Source of the DNA: a virus
IMG/VR virus record: IMGVR_UViG_3300018080_000061
Span: 1-40,682 of that record
DNA length: 40,682 nt
Direction: 5' to 3' (one strand)
The position numbers were made by a program, and so were the translations under genes. The notes below the pieces were generated by a model, which did no database searches, was not told where the DNA came from, and saw nothing but the letters and a program-made list of their open reading frames with translations. Below are positions 24,431 through 31,558 of the stretch, one piece after another (position 1 is the stretch's first letter; every line of letters begins with the position of its first letter).

Positions 24431-24802
24431 CTACATAAAGTCTGTAGAGATAAATTCGTATCTTTGGACAGGTTTACCTGCTCCTATCATAGGTTTTCCA
24501 TTTTTGTCTACTAAATGTGCACTTTTCGTATATTTACATTGTCTATTGATATGCCTAGCGACTCCCAATGGAATAGTATATTCTTCTCCATCTATAAAAT
24601 GATAAACTCTTATAGGGTCACCTTTATATCCACGATATGCGAATGTTAAATCGCCTCCGGATGATTCCCTGTTAGTAAATACTCCTTTTACCATTTTACT
24701 ATCTTCTTTGCGAGCAGCTTCTACTTTCTCAGAGGCTTTCTTTTTAGCTTCTGCTGAAAGTTTTTCTCTTTTTGTTGGTAAAACTTCTTTTACAAATGTC
24801 AT
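24431..24802 (-). CDS. unknown head-tail region protein
   Basis: The protein has 123 residues. The N-terminal 40 residues are a Lys/Ala/Glu helix (KREKLSAEAKKKASEKVEAA). Residues about 45-123 are compact (GGDLTFAYRGYKGDPIRVYH, EEYTIPLGVARHINRQCKY, KPVQRYEFISTDFM). Similar proteins occur next to capsid genes in phages with N4-gp56 capsids, but I cannot name the family. It is the first gene after the capsid-operon terminator and has its own promoter region at 24821-24885. Confidence 0.65.
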   Translation of the reverse strand: MTFVKEVLPTKREKLSAEAKKKASEKVEAARKEDSKMVKGVFTNRESSGGDLTFAYRGYKGDPIRVYHFIDGEEYTIPLGVARHINRQCKYTKSAHLVDKNGKPMIGAGKPVQRYEFISTDFM

Positions 24803-24820
24803 AAAAATCCTTATTTCAGT

Positions 24821-24885
24821 TGTACGGTATTATCGTACAGTTCACCTATCATTTTTACAATCATTTTGATAATCATTTTGATAGG
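24821..24885 (-). promoter_or_regulatory. late promoter region with dyad and three 12-bp repeats
   Basis: On the minus strand GATAAT (24834-24829) is a -10 candidate inside the perfect dyad TGTACG...CGTACA (24821-24826 and 24834-24839). No TTGACA-like -35 is at the right distance. Instead three tandem 12-mers (ATCATTTTKAYA on the plus strand: 24848-24859, 24860-24871, 24872-24883) lie upstream, bounded by CCTATC and GATAGG. This looks like an activator-dependent or repressed promoter for the head-tail genes. Confidence 0.55.
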
Positions 24886-24900
24886 CACTCTTTATCTTTA

Positions 24901-24925
24901 AAAAAAGGAAGGGGGCAACGCCCCC
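24901..24925 (-). terminator. terminator of capsid transcript
   Basis: On the minus strand GGGGGC-GTT-GCCCCC (24925-24911) is followed by TTCC and a run of T (complement of 24901-24906). It lies 15 bases after the stop of the 313-residue gene, ending the scaffold-capsid unit. Confidence 0.85.
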
Positions 24926-24939
24926 ATCCAAACTAATTA

Positions 24940-25881
24940 CTATATACTATAATCACGGCTAAATGCCATCCAATCCATCACATTAGTATTGGCTCCTACA
25001 ACGCCTGTATCAAGATACATGCCGTAGTAACCTACATTATCAAGTGAAGAAGTCAACTTAGTAGCTACTTCTCCAACATGTGTAACATGAGGGAAAGATA
25101 CTCCAGCAGCAGCAACAGCTGATGTTGGATAAGCAAATGCTGTAAATGCAGCACTGTTGATATCAGTTGTTATTGTGTTAGCAGTAACAGCTGTTATCTG
25201 GCCTCTTACGCCATCAATCTCAGGCATTCCAAAATTAGCATCCGGATTATGCACTACAATATAATCACCAACCAAATAGTTATGAGCTACAGAAACACTA
25301 ATTACAGCATTTGCTGCTGCAGTAATGTTTGCAATCCATCTTCTATATGGTGAGTAATATTTAGCTGGTATTACCCTGTAATCTGCATTTGTTGCAGCAG
25401 CAGCATATCCAGCACCAACAGCATACCCTAAGGTATAGTTAGTAGCAGCAGTTACAGCTGTTACTGTAAAATCTAATCCAGCTATTTGCAACATACCAGT
25501 AGTATTTAACATACGAACTATACTTCCAAGTGGAGGTGGGTTCGCATCTGTAACTACAATCGGTGTTGCATTTGTTGCAGCAGTACCTGTTGCCACCAAT
25601 GCTCCAGGAGCTTGAGAACTTAGATCTACAAATGTAAATCCAGCTCCACCAGCTGCTATTGCACCAGCACTAATATCATCAGCTGCATCTACTAGCAGCT
25701 GTGCTTGACCATCAGCCATACCATCAAACCATTCACCTTGGATTGTTACAGAAGCTGTAGCTCCCCATTGTGTACGGTTTCTGACCACAAAATAATGTGG
25801 GGCTTGTGGTAATTCAATAGTTGTCGCAGCACCATCTGATACGAAGGTACCTTGAGCAATTAAACCCATCGGTGTACTCAT
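24940..25881 (-). CDS. capsid-associated decoration-like protein with FCCH-like modules
   Basis: The protein has 313 residues. The N-terminal domain (about 1-95) includes MSTPMGLIAQGTFVSDGAAT and PHYFVVRNRTQWGA. Two FCCH-like barrels follow: about 100-165 (ATPIVVTDANPPPLGSIVRM, TTGMLQIAGLDFTV) and about 185-255 (AANAVISVSVAHNYLVGDYI, ITTDINSAAFTAF). The C-terminus ends VMDWMAFSRDYSI. AAGGAGG precedes the ATG. Immediately downstream of the capsid gene and before a terminator, it is well placed for a major decoration or head fibre protein. Confidence 0.65.
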   Translation of the reverse strand: MSTPMGLIAQGTFVSDGAATTIELPQAPHYFVVRNRTQWGATASVTIQGEWFDGMADGQAQLLVDAADDISAGAIAAGGAGFTFVDLSSQAPGALVATGTAATNATPIVVTDANPPPLGSIVRMLNTTGMLQIAGLDFTVTAVTAATNYTLGYAVGAGYAAAATNADYRVIPAKYYSPYRRWIANITAAANAVISVSVAHNYLVGDYIVVHNPDANFGMPEIDGVRGQITAVTANTITTDINSAAFTAFAYPTSAVAAAGVSFPHVTHVGEVATKLTSSLDNVGYYGMYLDTGVVGANTNVMDWMAFSRDYSI

Positions 25882-25893
25882 AATTTTACCTCC

Positions 25894-28800
25894 TTACCCT
25901 AGTGTTGCACGTAGACTTATTATCCACGCGTCGTTTGTTCGGTCTGTTACTTGTATGACCTGTTTATTCAACAGGCGGGGAAAACTCTTCGGATTTCCCT
26001 CTCGTGCTTTCGTCACGAGTGCAGACTTTCGCATCCTCTTTCGAGGTCTTCTTGTTAAGTCGTTCAGCGTGAAATTCATGGTTTCTATGGTTTGATATAT
26101 GACATGTAGGACATTTCCAAATAACATCAAGAGGCTTTGAATAATCTTCATGGTGTGCATGCGTTTTGCCAACACATTTACATACTTCACAAACATTAGA
26201 ACGAATAAGTTGCCCTTGAGCAATTGCGCGTTTGACTTTGTCATGCGCTTTAGCTTTTTCTTTATGTTCTTTACGATACATTCGATCATATTCATTCTTC
26301 TTATGTTTATATCCTTCTGTTTGTCTGTGTTTTAAAGCTCTCTTTCTTGCTTCTGATCGACTTTCTTCGAGATTGTTTGTGTGTCTCTCTCTTAGTCGAG
26401 CATTTAAAAGATCCTTTTTTTTCTTTTGCCATTCGGACTTATACCTTTTAATTTTATCTATCGATTCTTTAGATCGAATTGTTTCTTTATTCCTTATCCT
26501 ACAACATATTTTGCATTTTTGGTTTAAACCAAACTTGCCTTTTTTGTCTTTACCATAATCTTCAAATGGTTTTCCAATTCCACATCCTGTACATATCTTG
26601 AGCATTGTTTTCCTTCTGGTTCAAACAATATATGATACATGGAATTCCATTCTTTTTCCATAAACTTCTTCGCCCCTGTCACCATATTATGCAGCCTCCT
26701 GCATAACGTAGGTTTCCAAGTCAATTAAAGAAGATTTTACAAGGACAACATTCTTTATCCTTGGCACTTGCGCCATACGCCAAGCACATGTCTGACGTAA
26801 TTCAGCAGGATCATCGCCGTCAATTCTGTTACTTGTATGACCTGTTTATTCAACAGGCGGGAAAGGTTCTTCGACCTCTCCTCTCCAGGTTTCCTCTGGA
26901 GTTCAGACTGTCGCATCTCCTTACGGAGTCTCCTTGTTCAGTCGTTCACGCTGCCCACCTCTCGGTTGCTTGCGCCCTGTCACCCTCGGCATTTTCCGTT
27001 AGGGCCTCCAAGTCAATTAAAGGAGATTTAACCAGGATTCGGGTCTTTGTTGTTAGTCCTGGTGGGTGATATATGAACTTAGCACTCACCCCATTTTGTT
27101 CAATCTTTGCATATGCATCTTGTGCAGATATAAAACAATTATAAACATCTGCTCCAAGAAGAGACGCTGCAACTGTTACGCTTCCACGTGAAGATAGGAA
27201 GAAACGTACGTTTCCAATAGATCCCCATTCTGCTGGAGAAATATTTGCTTGATTTGGATACTGAGCTTTATTAATGAAGCCGTTAGCAGCTTCCAATTGC
27301 CCAATCATGCCTGTATCACACATACCAAAGTATGAGTCTCTTACAGGACCTGTTCCAAATTTATCCTGACCTTCAATAACGTTAGCTACAAAATCGCCAT
27401 CGTTACCTTGTAGGGTTGCTACTACTCCGTCGACATCTGCACGAGTGAGTTCTGTTGGATTGTCTCCATTTACTCCATTCACACAGTTTACGACAGAGGC
27501 TGTTCCTGCTAGCATGTCTCTTATCAATTGATCTTCTGTTTCTCGAAGTGACTGACCTAAGCGGGCAGCTGCTTCGTTTAAAACCAAACTGTTACTTTCA
27601 GCCACTGGGCTTACTGACCATATGATTAGTATGGCGAGGGAAACTCTTCGGATTCCCTTCACAAGTTTTCTTTGCCAACTATACCTGTGTTCAGACTTTC
27701 GCATCTTCATTATGAAGCCCTCTCGTTAAGTCGTTTACGGTGGCTTTCACCTTCCGCCTTGTCGTCCTGTTGTAGGACTTCCAAGTCAATTAGAGAGGAT
27801 TTATAGACCCCATTATTTGCTTTAACCAAATCTTGATAACATTGTTCTCTAAAAGAAGATTCTTTTTCTGAGACTCCAGCTCTACAATATTTAGTTCTCT
27901 TTATGTTTTTACAAAACTTTAACAGTATTTCAGCACTTTTTTTCTTTAAATGAAGATAAGGAATGCACTTTTCTAAGAAACTTGCTACCTCATCAAAGGA
28001 ATGAATACTAAACCTATAAGAAAAACCTGATTTACAAGTTTTTGCTTTTATCAATTTAATATTTCCTACAGAACAATATTTACCTACAAAAGCTATAGCT
28101 TCTAAATTTTTCATGCCTAAACTTATTATAGGATTATATTTGTAAGAATTATGAATATTTTTTACTTCTCTTTTAATAGAAAAAGAACCATCAGTATCGA
28201 AAAGACCTCCAATATACGCCCAAACTAAGGGATTATCACTTGGATTCTTTTTTATCTTTCCGATTGAAGACTTGCTAATACCGCTTTCAGCATTCATTTT
28301 TTTCATCTTCAAATAAGTTCTTTCTTTTCGCGCCAAGTTTTTTTTTGACACATCTCCTCTTTTATATAGAGAATTTTCAGACAAGTAACCTAAAAGACGC
28401 GTAGCCCTTTCTTTCTTTAGTTGTAGATATGGCAAAATTTCCTTTAGAAAACCTTCTGATTGTTTTTTTTCTAATACCCAACGCCAAGATTCTTTTCTCT
28501 TTCCACCGTCTTTGCCTATATATGATTTTCTATGAGAAACAGAGCCTCCGAACTCATCTTTAAAATAATAAACAAATTCTTTGTTTGTATGAGAAAGCTG
28601 CATAGCTGGATAATAATATGGATAAGGGGAGGAATTTCTTTTAAGCAAAGAAAAACTACCATCTCCATCCATTACTCCTGCCACATAGGCTAATCTTGTC
28701 ATTCTTTTTTGTCCTTTCATCTTATGCCTCCTTTTTTCTTCAGAGACATTTTACTTTAAAGTACCTTTATTATACAATGATTTCACACAGAAACCATTGT

Positions 28801-29141
28801 TAAGCTGCTAAAGCTGTAAATCCTTTATGGTTAGGGTCTTGATTGATTAATGAGACCTGCTTCGTTATTAAAACGTATGTAGCGTACCAGTCGATGCGGG
28901 CATCAATATCTATAGCCTGCAAAGTCTGTACAGGAGGATTCAACATAGCAGGTCCTAGAGGGACAGGTGCTGTGTTCAATCTTGTGTACCTTCGCATTCT
29001 GAGGATATCGCCGCTTCTTTCTTCCATCTCGTACGGAATAGCGCACATGCCATGAATTAGGCGAGCTTGCGGTGTCGCAAGTAACTTAGCGTTAAACTTT
29101 TGTTGCACGGGAGCGGGAAGTACTGTACTTGTTGTACTCAT
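25894..29141 (-). CDS. major capsid protein (N4-gp56-like), four exons split by three group I introns
   Basis: Joining complement 29141-28833, 27584-27055, 26816-26757 and 25939-25894 gives 945 bases in one frame, 314 residues. Exon 1 ends VSLINQDP; exon 2 starts VLNEAAARLGQSLRETEDQL and runs to SAKFIYHPPG; exon 3 gives the DDPAELRQ...AQVPRI part; exon 4 gives NDAWIISLRATLG. In sequence this is the N4-gp56 capsid family (KAQYPNQANISPAEWGSIGN, GADVYN). 5' sites of introns 1 and 3 are fixed by perfect P1 helices with the U-G pair. The intron 2 boundaries are less certain: an alternative 3' site at 26826 would add three residues. Exon 4 is only 46 bases. Confidence 0.88.
25940..26756 (-). ncRNA. 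group I intron 3 in capsid gene, with HNH ORF
   Basis: The intron is 817 bases. P1 is clear: exon CAAGGAU pairs with GUCCUUG (26741-26747), seven pairs with U-G at the splice site. P10 is supported: UGUU just 5' of that guide pairs with AACA at the start of exon 4, fixing the 3' site after ACCG (25940). The core has AATTGACTTGG, GGTGACAGGG, CTGAACGACTTAAC and GATGCGAAAGTCTGCAC. The HNH ORF is inserted between the P4-side and P7-side core segments and its 3' end overlaps the core. Confidence 0.88.
25964..26605 (-). CDS. intron-encoded HNH homing endonuclease
   Basis: The protein has 213 residues. An N-terminal Cys cluster (C5, C8, C31, C34) forms a zinc finger. A long basic helical region (40-130) follows. 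The HNH domain has C139/C142, H151-H152 (THAHHEDYSKPLDV) and C165/C168/H169 with H173. The family AHHEDYSKPLDVxWxCxxCH is known from phage intron and free-standing nucleases. AGAAGG precedes the ATG. The last about 35 codons (from ERLNKK on) are read from ribozyme core sequence, so the C-terminus is constrained by the RNA. It cleaves intronless capsid alleles (inferred). Confidence 0.88.
   Translation of the reverse strand: MLKICTGCGIGKPFEDYGKDKKGKFGLNQKCKICCRIRNKETIRSKESIDKIKRYKSEWQKKKKDLLNARLRERHTNNLEESRSEARKRALKHRQTEGYKHKKNEYDRMYRKEHKEKAKAHDKVKRAIAQGQLIRSNVCEVCKCVGKTHAHHEDYSKPLDVIWKCPTCHISNHRNHEFHAERLNKKTSKEDAKVCTRDESTRGKSEEFSPPVE
26817..27054 (-). ncRNA. group I intron 2 in capsid gene, ORF-less
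   Basis: The intron is about 238 bases, close to a minimal group I intron. The exon end ACCAGGA pairs with UCCUGGU (near 27030-27036), with an imperfect junction before the splice site. The core has AATTGACTTGGAGG, GGTGACAGGG, GTGAACGACTGAAC and GATGCGACAGTCTGAAC, then CTCCAGAGGAAACCTGGAG as a P9 hairpin. No separate ORF is needed, although the frame stays open from exon 2 through the core. Its last about 35 bases before the 3' site match intron 3. Confidence 0.8.
27585..28832 (-). ncRNA. group I intron 1 in capsid gene, with LAGLIDADG ORF
   Basis: The intron is about 1248 bases. The exon end AGACCCU pairs with GGGGUCU (near 27806-27812), giving seven pairs ending in the expected U-G. The endonuclease ORF lies inside the long P1 loop and runs on into the core. 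Core elements include AATTGACTTGG, AAACGACTTAAC and GATGCGAAAGTCTGAAC, the P3/P7-type segments of phage group I introns. The 3' end at 27585 (CAGTTTG) was chosen because it restores NQDP-VLNEAA. A 3' site at the shared AGTAACAG end, six bases later in one alternative, would give an extra residue or shift frame. Confidence 0.85.
27710..28720 (-). CDS. intron-encoded LAGLIDADG homing endonuclease
   Basis: The protein has 336 residues with two motif copies: LAYVAGVMDGDGSFSL (about 10-24) and WAYIGGLFDTDGSFSI (about 167-182). It is therefore a monomeric two-domain LAGLIDADG enzyme, each motif keeping its acidic metal ligand. AGGAGG lies six bases before the ATG, so it can be translated separately from the capsid. 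The C-terminal 35 residues (from SSLIDLEV) come from intron core sequence. It sits in the P1 loop of capsid intron 1 and presumably cleaves the intronless capsid site. Confidence 0.9.
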   Translation of the reverse strand: MKGQKRMTRLAYVAGVMDGDGSFSLLKRNSSPYPYYYPAMQLSHTNKEFVYYFKDEFGGSVSHRKSYIGKDGGKRKESWRWVLEKKQSEGFLKEILPYLQLKKERATRLLGYLSENSLYKRGDVSKKNLARKERTYLKMKKMNAESGISKSSIGKIKKNPSDNPLVWAYIGGLFDTDGSFSIKREVKNIHNSYKYNPIISLGMKNLEAIAFVGKYCSVGNIKLIKAKTCKSGFSYRFSIHSFDEVASFLEKCIPYLHLKKKSAEILLKFCKNIKRTKYCRAGVSEKESSFREQCYQDLVKANNGVYKSSLIDLEVLQQDDKAEGESHRKRLNERAS

Positions 29142-29143
29142 AT

Positions 29144-29851
29144 TTACCTCATATCAGGTACAGAAGCCGCCTTTTTAGAATAACTTTGCATCTCAGCCCA
29201 TAAATCAGCTTTAGACTGCGTAGCAAACGCTTGAGCTTGGGCAAGTGGCCCTTGCTTACCAATTGTGTTGCTACTTACAGGCTTTTGATTATTAGAAGCG
29301 ATCTTCTCCTGATTTTGACTATTCTCAACCTTTTCTTTATAAAACTTAGATTGTTTTATAAGATAATAAGCAGTCTCATAAGGATTAGGATCGTTCTTAA
29401 TTGTGTTTTCCCAAGCAGACCTTTCCTGTACCAATTTTTCAATATTTTCGTTAGTAACTACTTGATCGTAATCATTGTATTGCCCTTTCACTTTGCCCGG
29501 TAAAGCTGCCTGTTCTCTTTTAGCAAGTTCATCAGCAACGATTTGTCTAGCTCTTTGTTCAGCCAATTTATTTACTTGGCCAACGGTGATTAAGTCATCT
29601 TCTTGGAGCTGGGCTAATTCGTCTTTCTCTTCCTTTGGAGGAGCAACCTTTTCCTGCATGGCTTGAGACATTTCCTGATTTTTACGTTCAAGCTCTTGCA
29701 TCTTCTGTTCCATACGGCGCCAGTTATACTCTTTTGTGCCGGCTTCTGGCTCTTTTGGTTCAGTAGATACTGGAGGCTTACTTTCTGTTGCTTCAACAGG
29801 AGCGGCGGTTTCCTGCTCAATTACGCCTTTATTGTCTTCAACTTCTGTCAT
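29144..29851 (-). CDS. capsid scaffold protein
   Basis: The protein has 235 residues. The start at 29851 follows AAAGGATAGGT; a longer reading to 29893 has no ribosome site. The N-terminal 50 residues are acidic with many Pro/Glu/Thr. Residues about 55-90 are a coiled coil (WRRMEQKMQELERKNQEMSQ). The rest is charged and Gln-rich with a helical C-terminus (WAEMQSYSKKAAS). It lies immediately before the capsid gene, the standard scaffold position. Low sequence conservation is normal for scaffolds, so the call rests on composition and order. Confidence 0.75.
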   Translation of the reverse strand: MTEVEDNKGVIEQETAAPVEATESKPPVSTEPKEPEAGTKEYNWRRMEQKMQELERKNQEMSQAMQEKVAPPKEEKDELAQLQEDDLITVGQVNKLAEQRARQIVADELAKREQAALPGKVKGQYNDYDQVVTNENIEKLVQERSAWENTIKNDPNPYETAYYLIKQSKFYKEKVENSQNQEKIASNNQKPVSSNTIGKQGPLAQAQAFATQSKADLWAEMQSYSKKAASVPDMR

Positions 29852-29925
29852 ACCTATCCTTTGGGGTTGCGATTCCCTGTTTACGCTGATCATTAACGTT
29901 GATCAAACGTGTATTAAATAATTTA

Positions 29926-29954
29926 GTTTTACCTAGTAAAAACTTTAAATGCAA
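29926..29954 (-). promoter_or_regulatory. late promoter for scaffold-capsid unit
   Basis: On the minus strand TTGCAT (29954-29949), 17 bases, TAAAAC (29931-29926). The -10 side lies in the dyad AGTTTTACC-TAG-TAAAAACT (29925-29944). Two TGATCA hexamers (29887-29892 and 29900-29905) follow closer to the scaffold start. The gap 29852-29990 contains no gene. Confidence 0.55.
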
Positions 29955-29990
29955 AGGGAATTGTTTAGTAGAAGAATTTTAAGAAACAGT

Positions 29991-30416
29991 TTAAGGCGCT
30001 TTATAAATCTTAATCCACTTAGCCAACTGAGCATCGGTATCTGGATCATTTAACACGGCATCCATCATATCTTCTTGAGGAAGAGACCAAAGAAGTTCTA
30101 GCTTGTCTAACCTGTTGTTTACATACCAAAGGTCTTGCTCGCAATGCATCGGCGGAGGGGTCTTTCTAGCAAAGAAACGAAATAATATGACAGGTCTGTC
30201 TGCAAAAAGACGCTCTTTTGTACAAAAAACCTGAATGTAATATTCATCTGCTAGATCTCTATGATTCTCAATGGTATCTATCAACTCTCTCATGTAAGAC
30301 TTGCCACCTTCATGAGCAAGGTCCATAGACGCAACAGGATCGCTTTTAGCATGCTCTTCTTGAGTCTTTAAGATTTGAGCACCTAAAGTGTCTCTGTCGC
30401 CGTATTCTGATTTCAT
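29991..30416 (-). CDS. unknown protein between portal and scaffold
   Basis: The protein has 141 residues if it starts at the ATG at 30416; a TTG start at 30425 would add three. Conserved-looking segments are MDLAHEGGKSYMRELIDTIE and DEYYIQVFCTKERL, FFARKTPPPMHCEQDLWYV, LELLWSLPQEDMM. Similar proteins often accompany portal genes in podovirus contigs, but I cannot name a function. No Shine-Dalgarno is visible. The start lies next to the preceding stop, so coupled translation is likely. Confidence 0.65.
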   Translation of the reverse strand: MKSEYGDRDTLGAQILKTQEEHAKSDPVASMDLAHEGGKSYMRELIDTIENHRDLADEYYIQVFCTKERLFADRPVILFRFFARKTPPPMHCEQDLWYVNNRLDKLELLWSLPQEDMMDAVLNDPDTDAQLAKWIKIYKAP

Positions 30417-30426
30417 AAAGTTCAAT

Positions 30427-30726
30427 TCATTTTTTATTAAACATTTTCGTATGAGTATTTAATGCTTTGGCTAATTTTTCTTTCATTCTGTCACTTATAT
30501 CTTTAAGACCTCTTTCTATTCTACTAAGTGAAGTTACGGAAATACCAAGCAATAAAGCTAATTGCTTTTGAGTTAAATTTTCTCGACCTCTAAGACCTTT
30601 TATAACAACACATTCTTGAGGTAAAGAATATGTTTTAATAGCTTTTATTTTTAAAACTGTTCCGTCTTTTTTTTCAAGTTCAATAATTATTGGAGTCCTA
30701 TAAGTTCTTTGATAATTATATCTCAT
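30427..30726 (-). CDS. XRE-family DNA-binding protein within the structural block
   Basis: The protein has 99 residues from the ATG at 30726 (AGAGAAG upstream; an upstream start at 30759 is poorly supported). Residues 1-45 are beta-like (PIIIELEKKDGTVLKIKAIK). The HTH at about 47-80 reads LRGRENLTQKQLALLLGISV, TSLSRIERG, the classic XRE signature. Its position between virion genes suggests control of late expression, or an antitoxin-like element without a recognisable toxin. Upstream GGGAAGC (30751-30757) and GCTTCCC (30797-30803) form an inverted repeat around its 5' region. Confidence 0.75.
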   Translation of the reverse strand: MRYNYQRTYRTPIIIELEKKDGTVLKIKAIKTYSLPQECVVIKGLRGRENLTQKQLALLLGISVTSLSRIERGLKDISDRMKEKLAKALNTHTKMFNKK

Positions 30727-30818
30727 ATGCAACTTCTCTTCAAAGAAGCCGGGAAGCATACCTTAATAGGAGGATTTCGAAGGAAGGAGCATCATAGCTT
30801 CCCAGCTTTGGAGAAAAT

Positions 30819-31016
30819 TTAATATCTTGATCTATAACTTTTTTTTACTTTCATCTCACTTTCATTCTCAGGAATCAAAGAACTGCTATATCTTGACTTA
30901 TAAGCAGAACTTTGCTGCTTCTTCATATCAAGATCTGGACTACTTCCTTTATAACGAGAGGAATAATTACCTTTCGCTTTTTCTACTAATTTATTTGACT
31001 CTCGGTTCTTTCTCAT
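30819..31016 (-). CDS. small basic Ser/Tyr/Arg-rich protein
   Basis: The protein has 65 residues, low complexity, rich in Lys, Ser, Arg and Tyr, with the repeated motif (Y/S)-x-SRY (NYSSRY, YKSRY, YRSRY). GAGG precedes the ATG. It could bind nucleic acid or coat DNA. No family is recognised. It lies in the small-gene run after the portal. Confidence 0.55.
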   Translation of the reverse strand: MRKNRESNKLVEKAKGNYSSRYKGSSPDLDMKKQQSSAYKSRYSSSLIPENESEMKVKKSYRSRY

Positions 31017-31117
31017 AACCTCTCGTCTCCTTGTTGTACAACGTTTATAATGAGGAAGTCGGAAGTGCTAGCTATCTTCCTACAATCGCGGGTTAACCCC
31101 TTGAGAGATTCTTCCAT
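31013..31117 (-). CDS. possible small coupled ORF
   Basis: A 34-residue ORF (MEESLKGLTRDCRKIASTSD at the start) ends with TGA overlapping the ATG of the next gene, a coupling arrangement. No Shine-Dalgarno site is seen. It fills most of the gap 31017-31128, which has no other content I can identify. It may be a leader peptide or noise. Confidence 0.3.
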   Translation of the reverse strand: MEESLKGLTRDCRKIASTSDFLIINVVQQGDERL

Positions 31118-31128
31118 TAACTTATTTT

Positions 31129-31341
31129 TTACTTAAGAGTATTAAATTCTTGCTTTTCCTTACCAGTAATAGGAGTTAAATCCAAATCTCTACCAGTATT
31201 TTCTTTAATTGTATCTTCTATAATTTCTTCAAAAAAATTATCAGGAGCTTCTATTTGCCATTTCAAAAACGCAGAACAGCTACATAATACTAACAATGAT
31301 ATTAGTATTAATATTATTATTAAAAATCTTGCGTTTTTCAT
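31129..31341 (-). CDS. small lipoprotein
   Basis: The protein has 70 residues. A signal peptide (MKNARFLIIILILISLLVLC) is followed by a lipobox around LVLCSC, with the lipidated Cys at about residue 20 or 22. A short acidic mature part follows (IEAPDNFFEEIIEDTIKEN). GAGG precedes the ATG. Outer-membrane spanins (Rz1-like) are small phage lipoproteins, but they are usually Pro-rich, so a spanin role is only possible. Presence of a lipoprotein suggests envelope interaction. Confidence 0.7.
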   Translation of the reverse strand: MKNARFLIIILILISLLVLCSCSAFLKWQIEAPDNFFEEIIEDTIKENTGRDLDLTPITGKEKQEFNTLK

Positions 31342-31348
31342 GGCTACC

Positions 31349-31558
31349 TCAGCTCATTTCATTTATTTTACTGTTATATAACAAGTCTTCAATGGTATCA
31401 ATAATCTTTTCCCTGTTGTCCTCTTTCCAGCCTTTATTAAGCTCTCTAATATAAGATTGTATATCCCATAAAGAAGAAAACATATCTCCGGATATCTCAA
31501 AGAGATGTCTTTCTTCTCTTTCTTCAGGTTCTTTGAATTCATATCTAACTTTCATCAT
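31349..31558 (-). CDS. small acidic protein, unknown
   Basis: The protein has 69 residues, beginning MM, with KVRYEFKEPEEREERHLFEI, SSLWDIQSYIRELNKGW and TIEDLLYNSK. It is an acidic alpha-helical domain resembling small phage proteins that regulate or accompany replication genes, but I cannot identify it. It overlaps the preceding zinc-ribbon gene by 14 bases and precedes the lipoprotein by seven. Confidence 0.6.
   Translation of the reverse strand: MMKVRYEFKEPEEREERHLFEISGDMFSSLWDIQSYIRELNKGWKEDNREKIIDTIEDLLYNSKINEMS

Noticed and set aside
25894-26295. A 133-residue minus-strand ORF ending in capsid-like residues
   Set aside because: Only its last 15 codons are capsid exon 4. The rest is an alternative frame of the HNH gene inside intron 3.
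26946-27710. A 254-residue ORF as an independent gene
   Set aside because: It is exon 2 of the capsid gene with intron 1 sequence translated before it and intron 2 sequence after it.
26735-27800. Protein similarity of the SLIDLE segment in three different ORFs
   Set aside because: It is translation of the conserved intron core AATTGACTTGG in open frames, not a shared protein domain.
28800-28832. Exon 1 reading on through NHKGFTALAA to a stop, giving a 113-residue capsid fragment
   Set aside because: The last ten codons lie in intron 1. The exon end AGACCCU pairs perfectly with the guide GGGGUCU, and capsid sequence resumes at VLNEAA, so the gene is split, not truncated.
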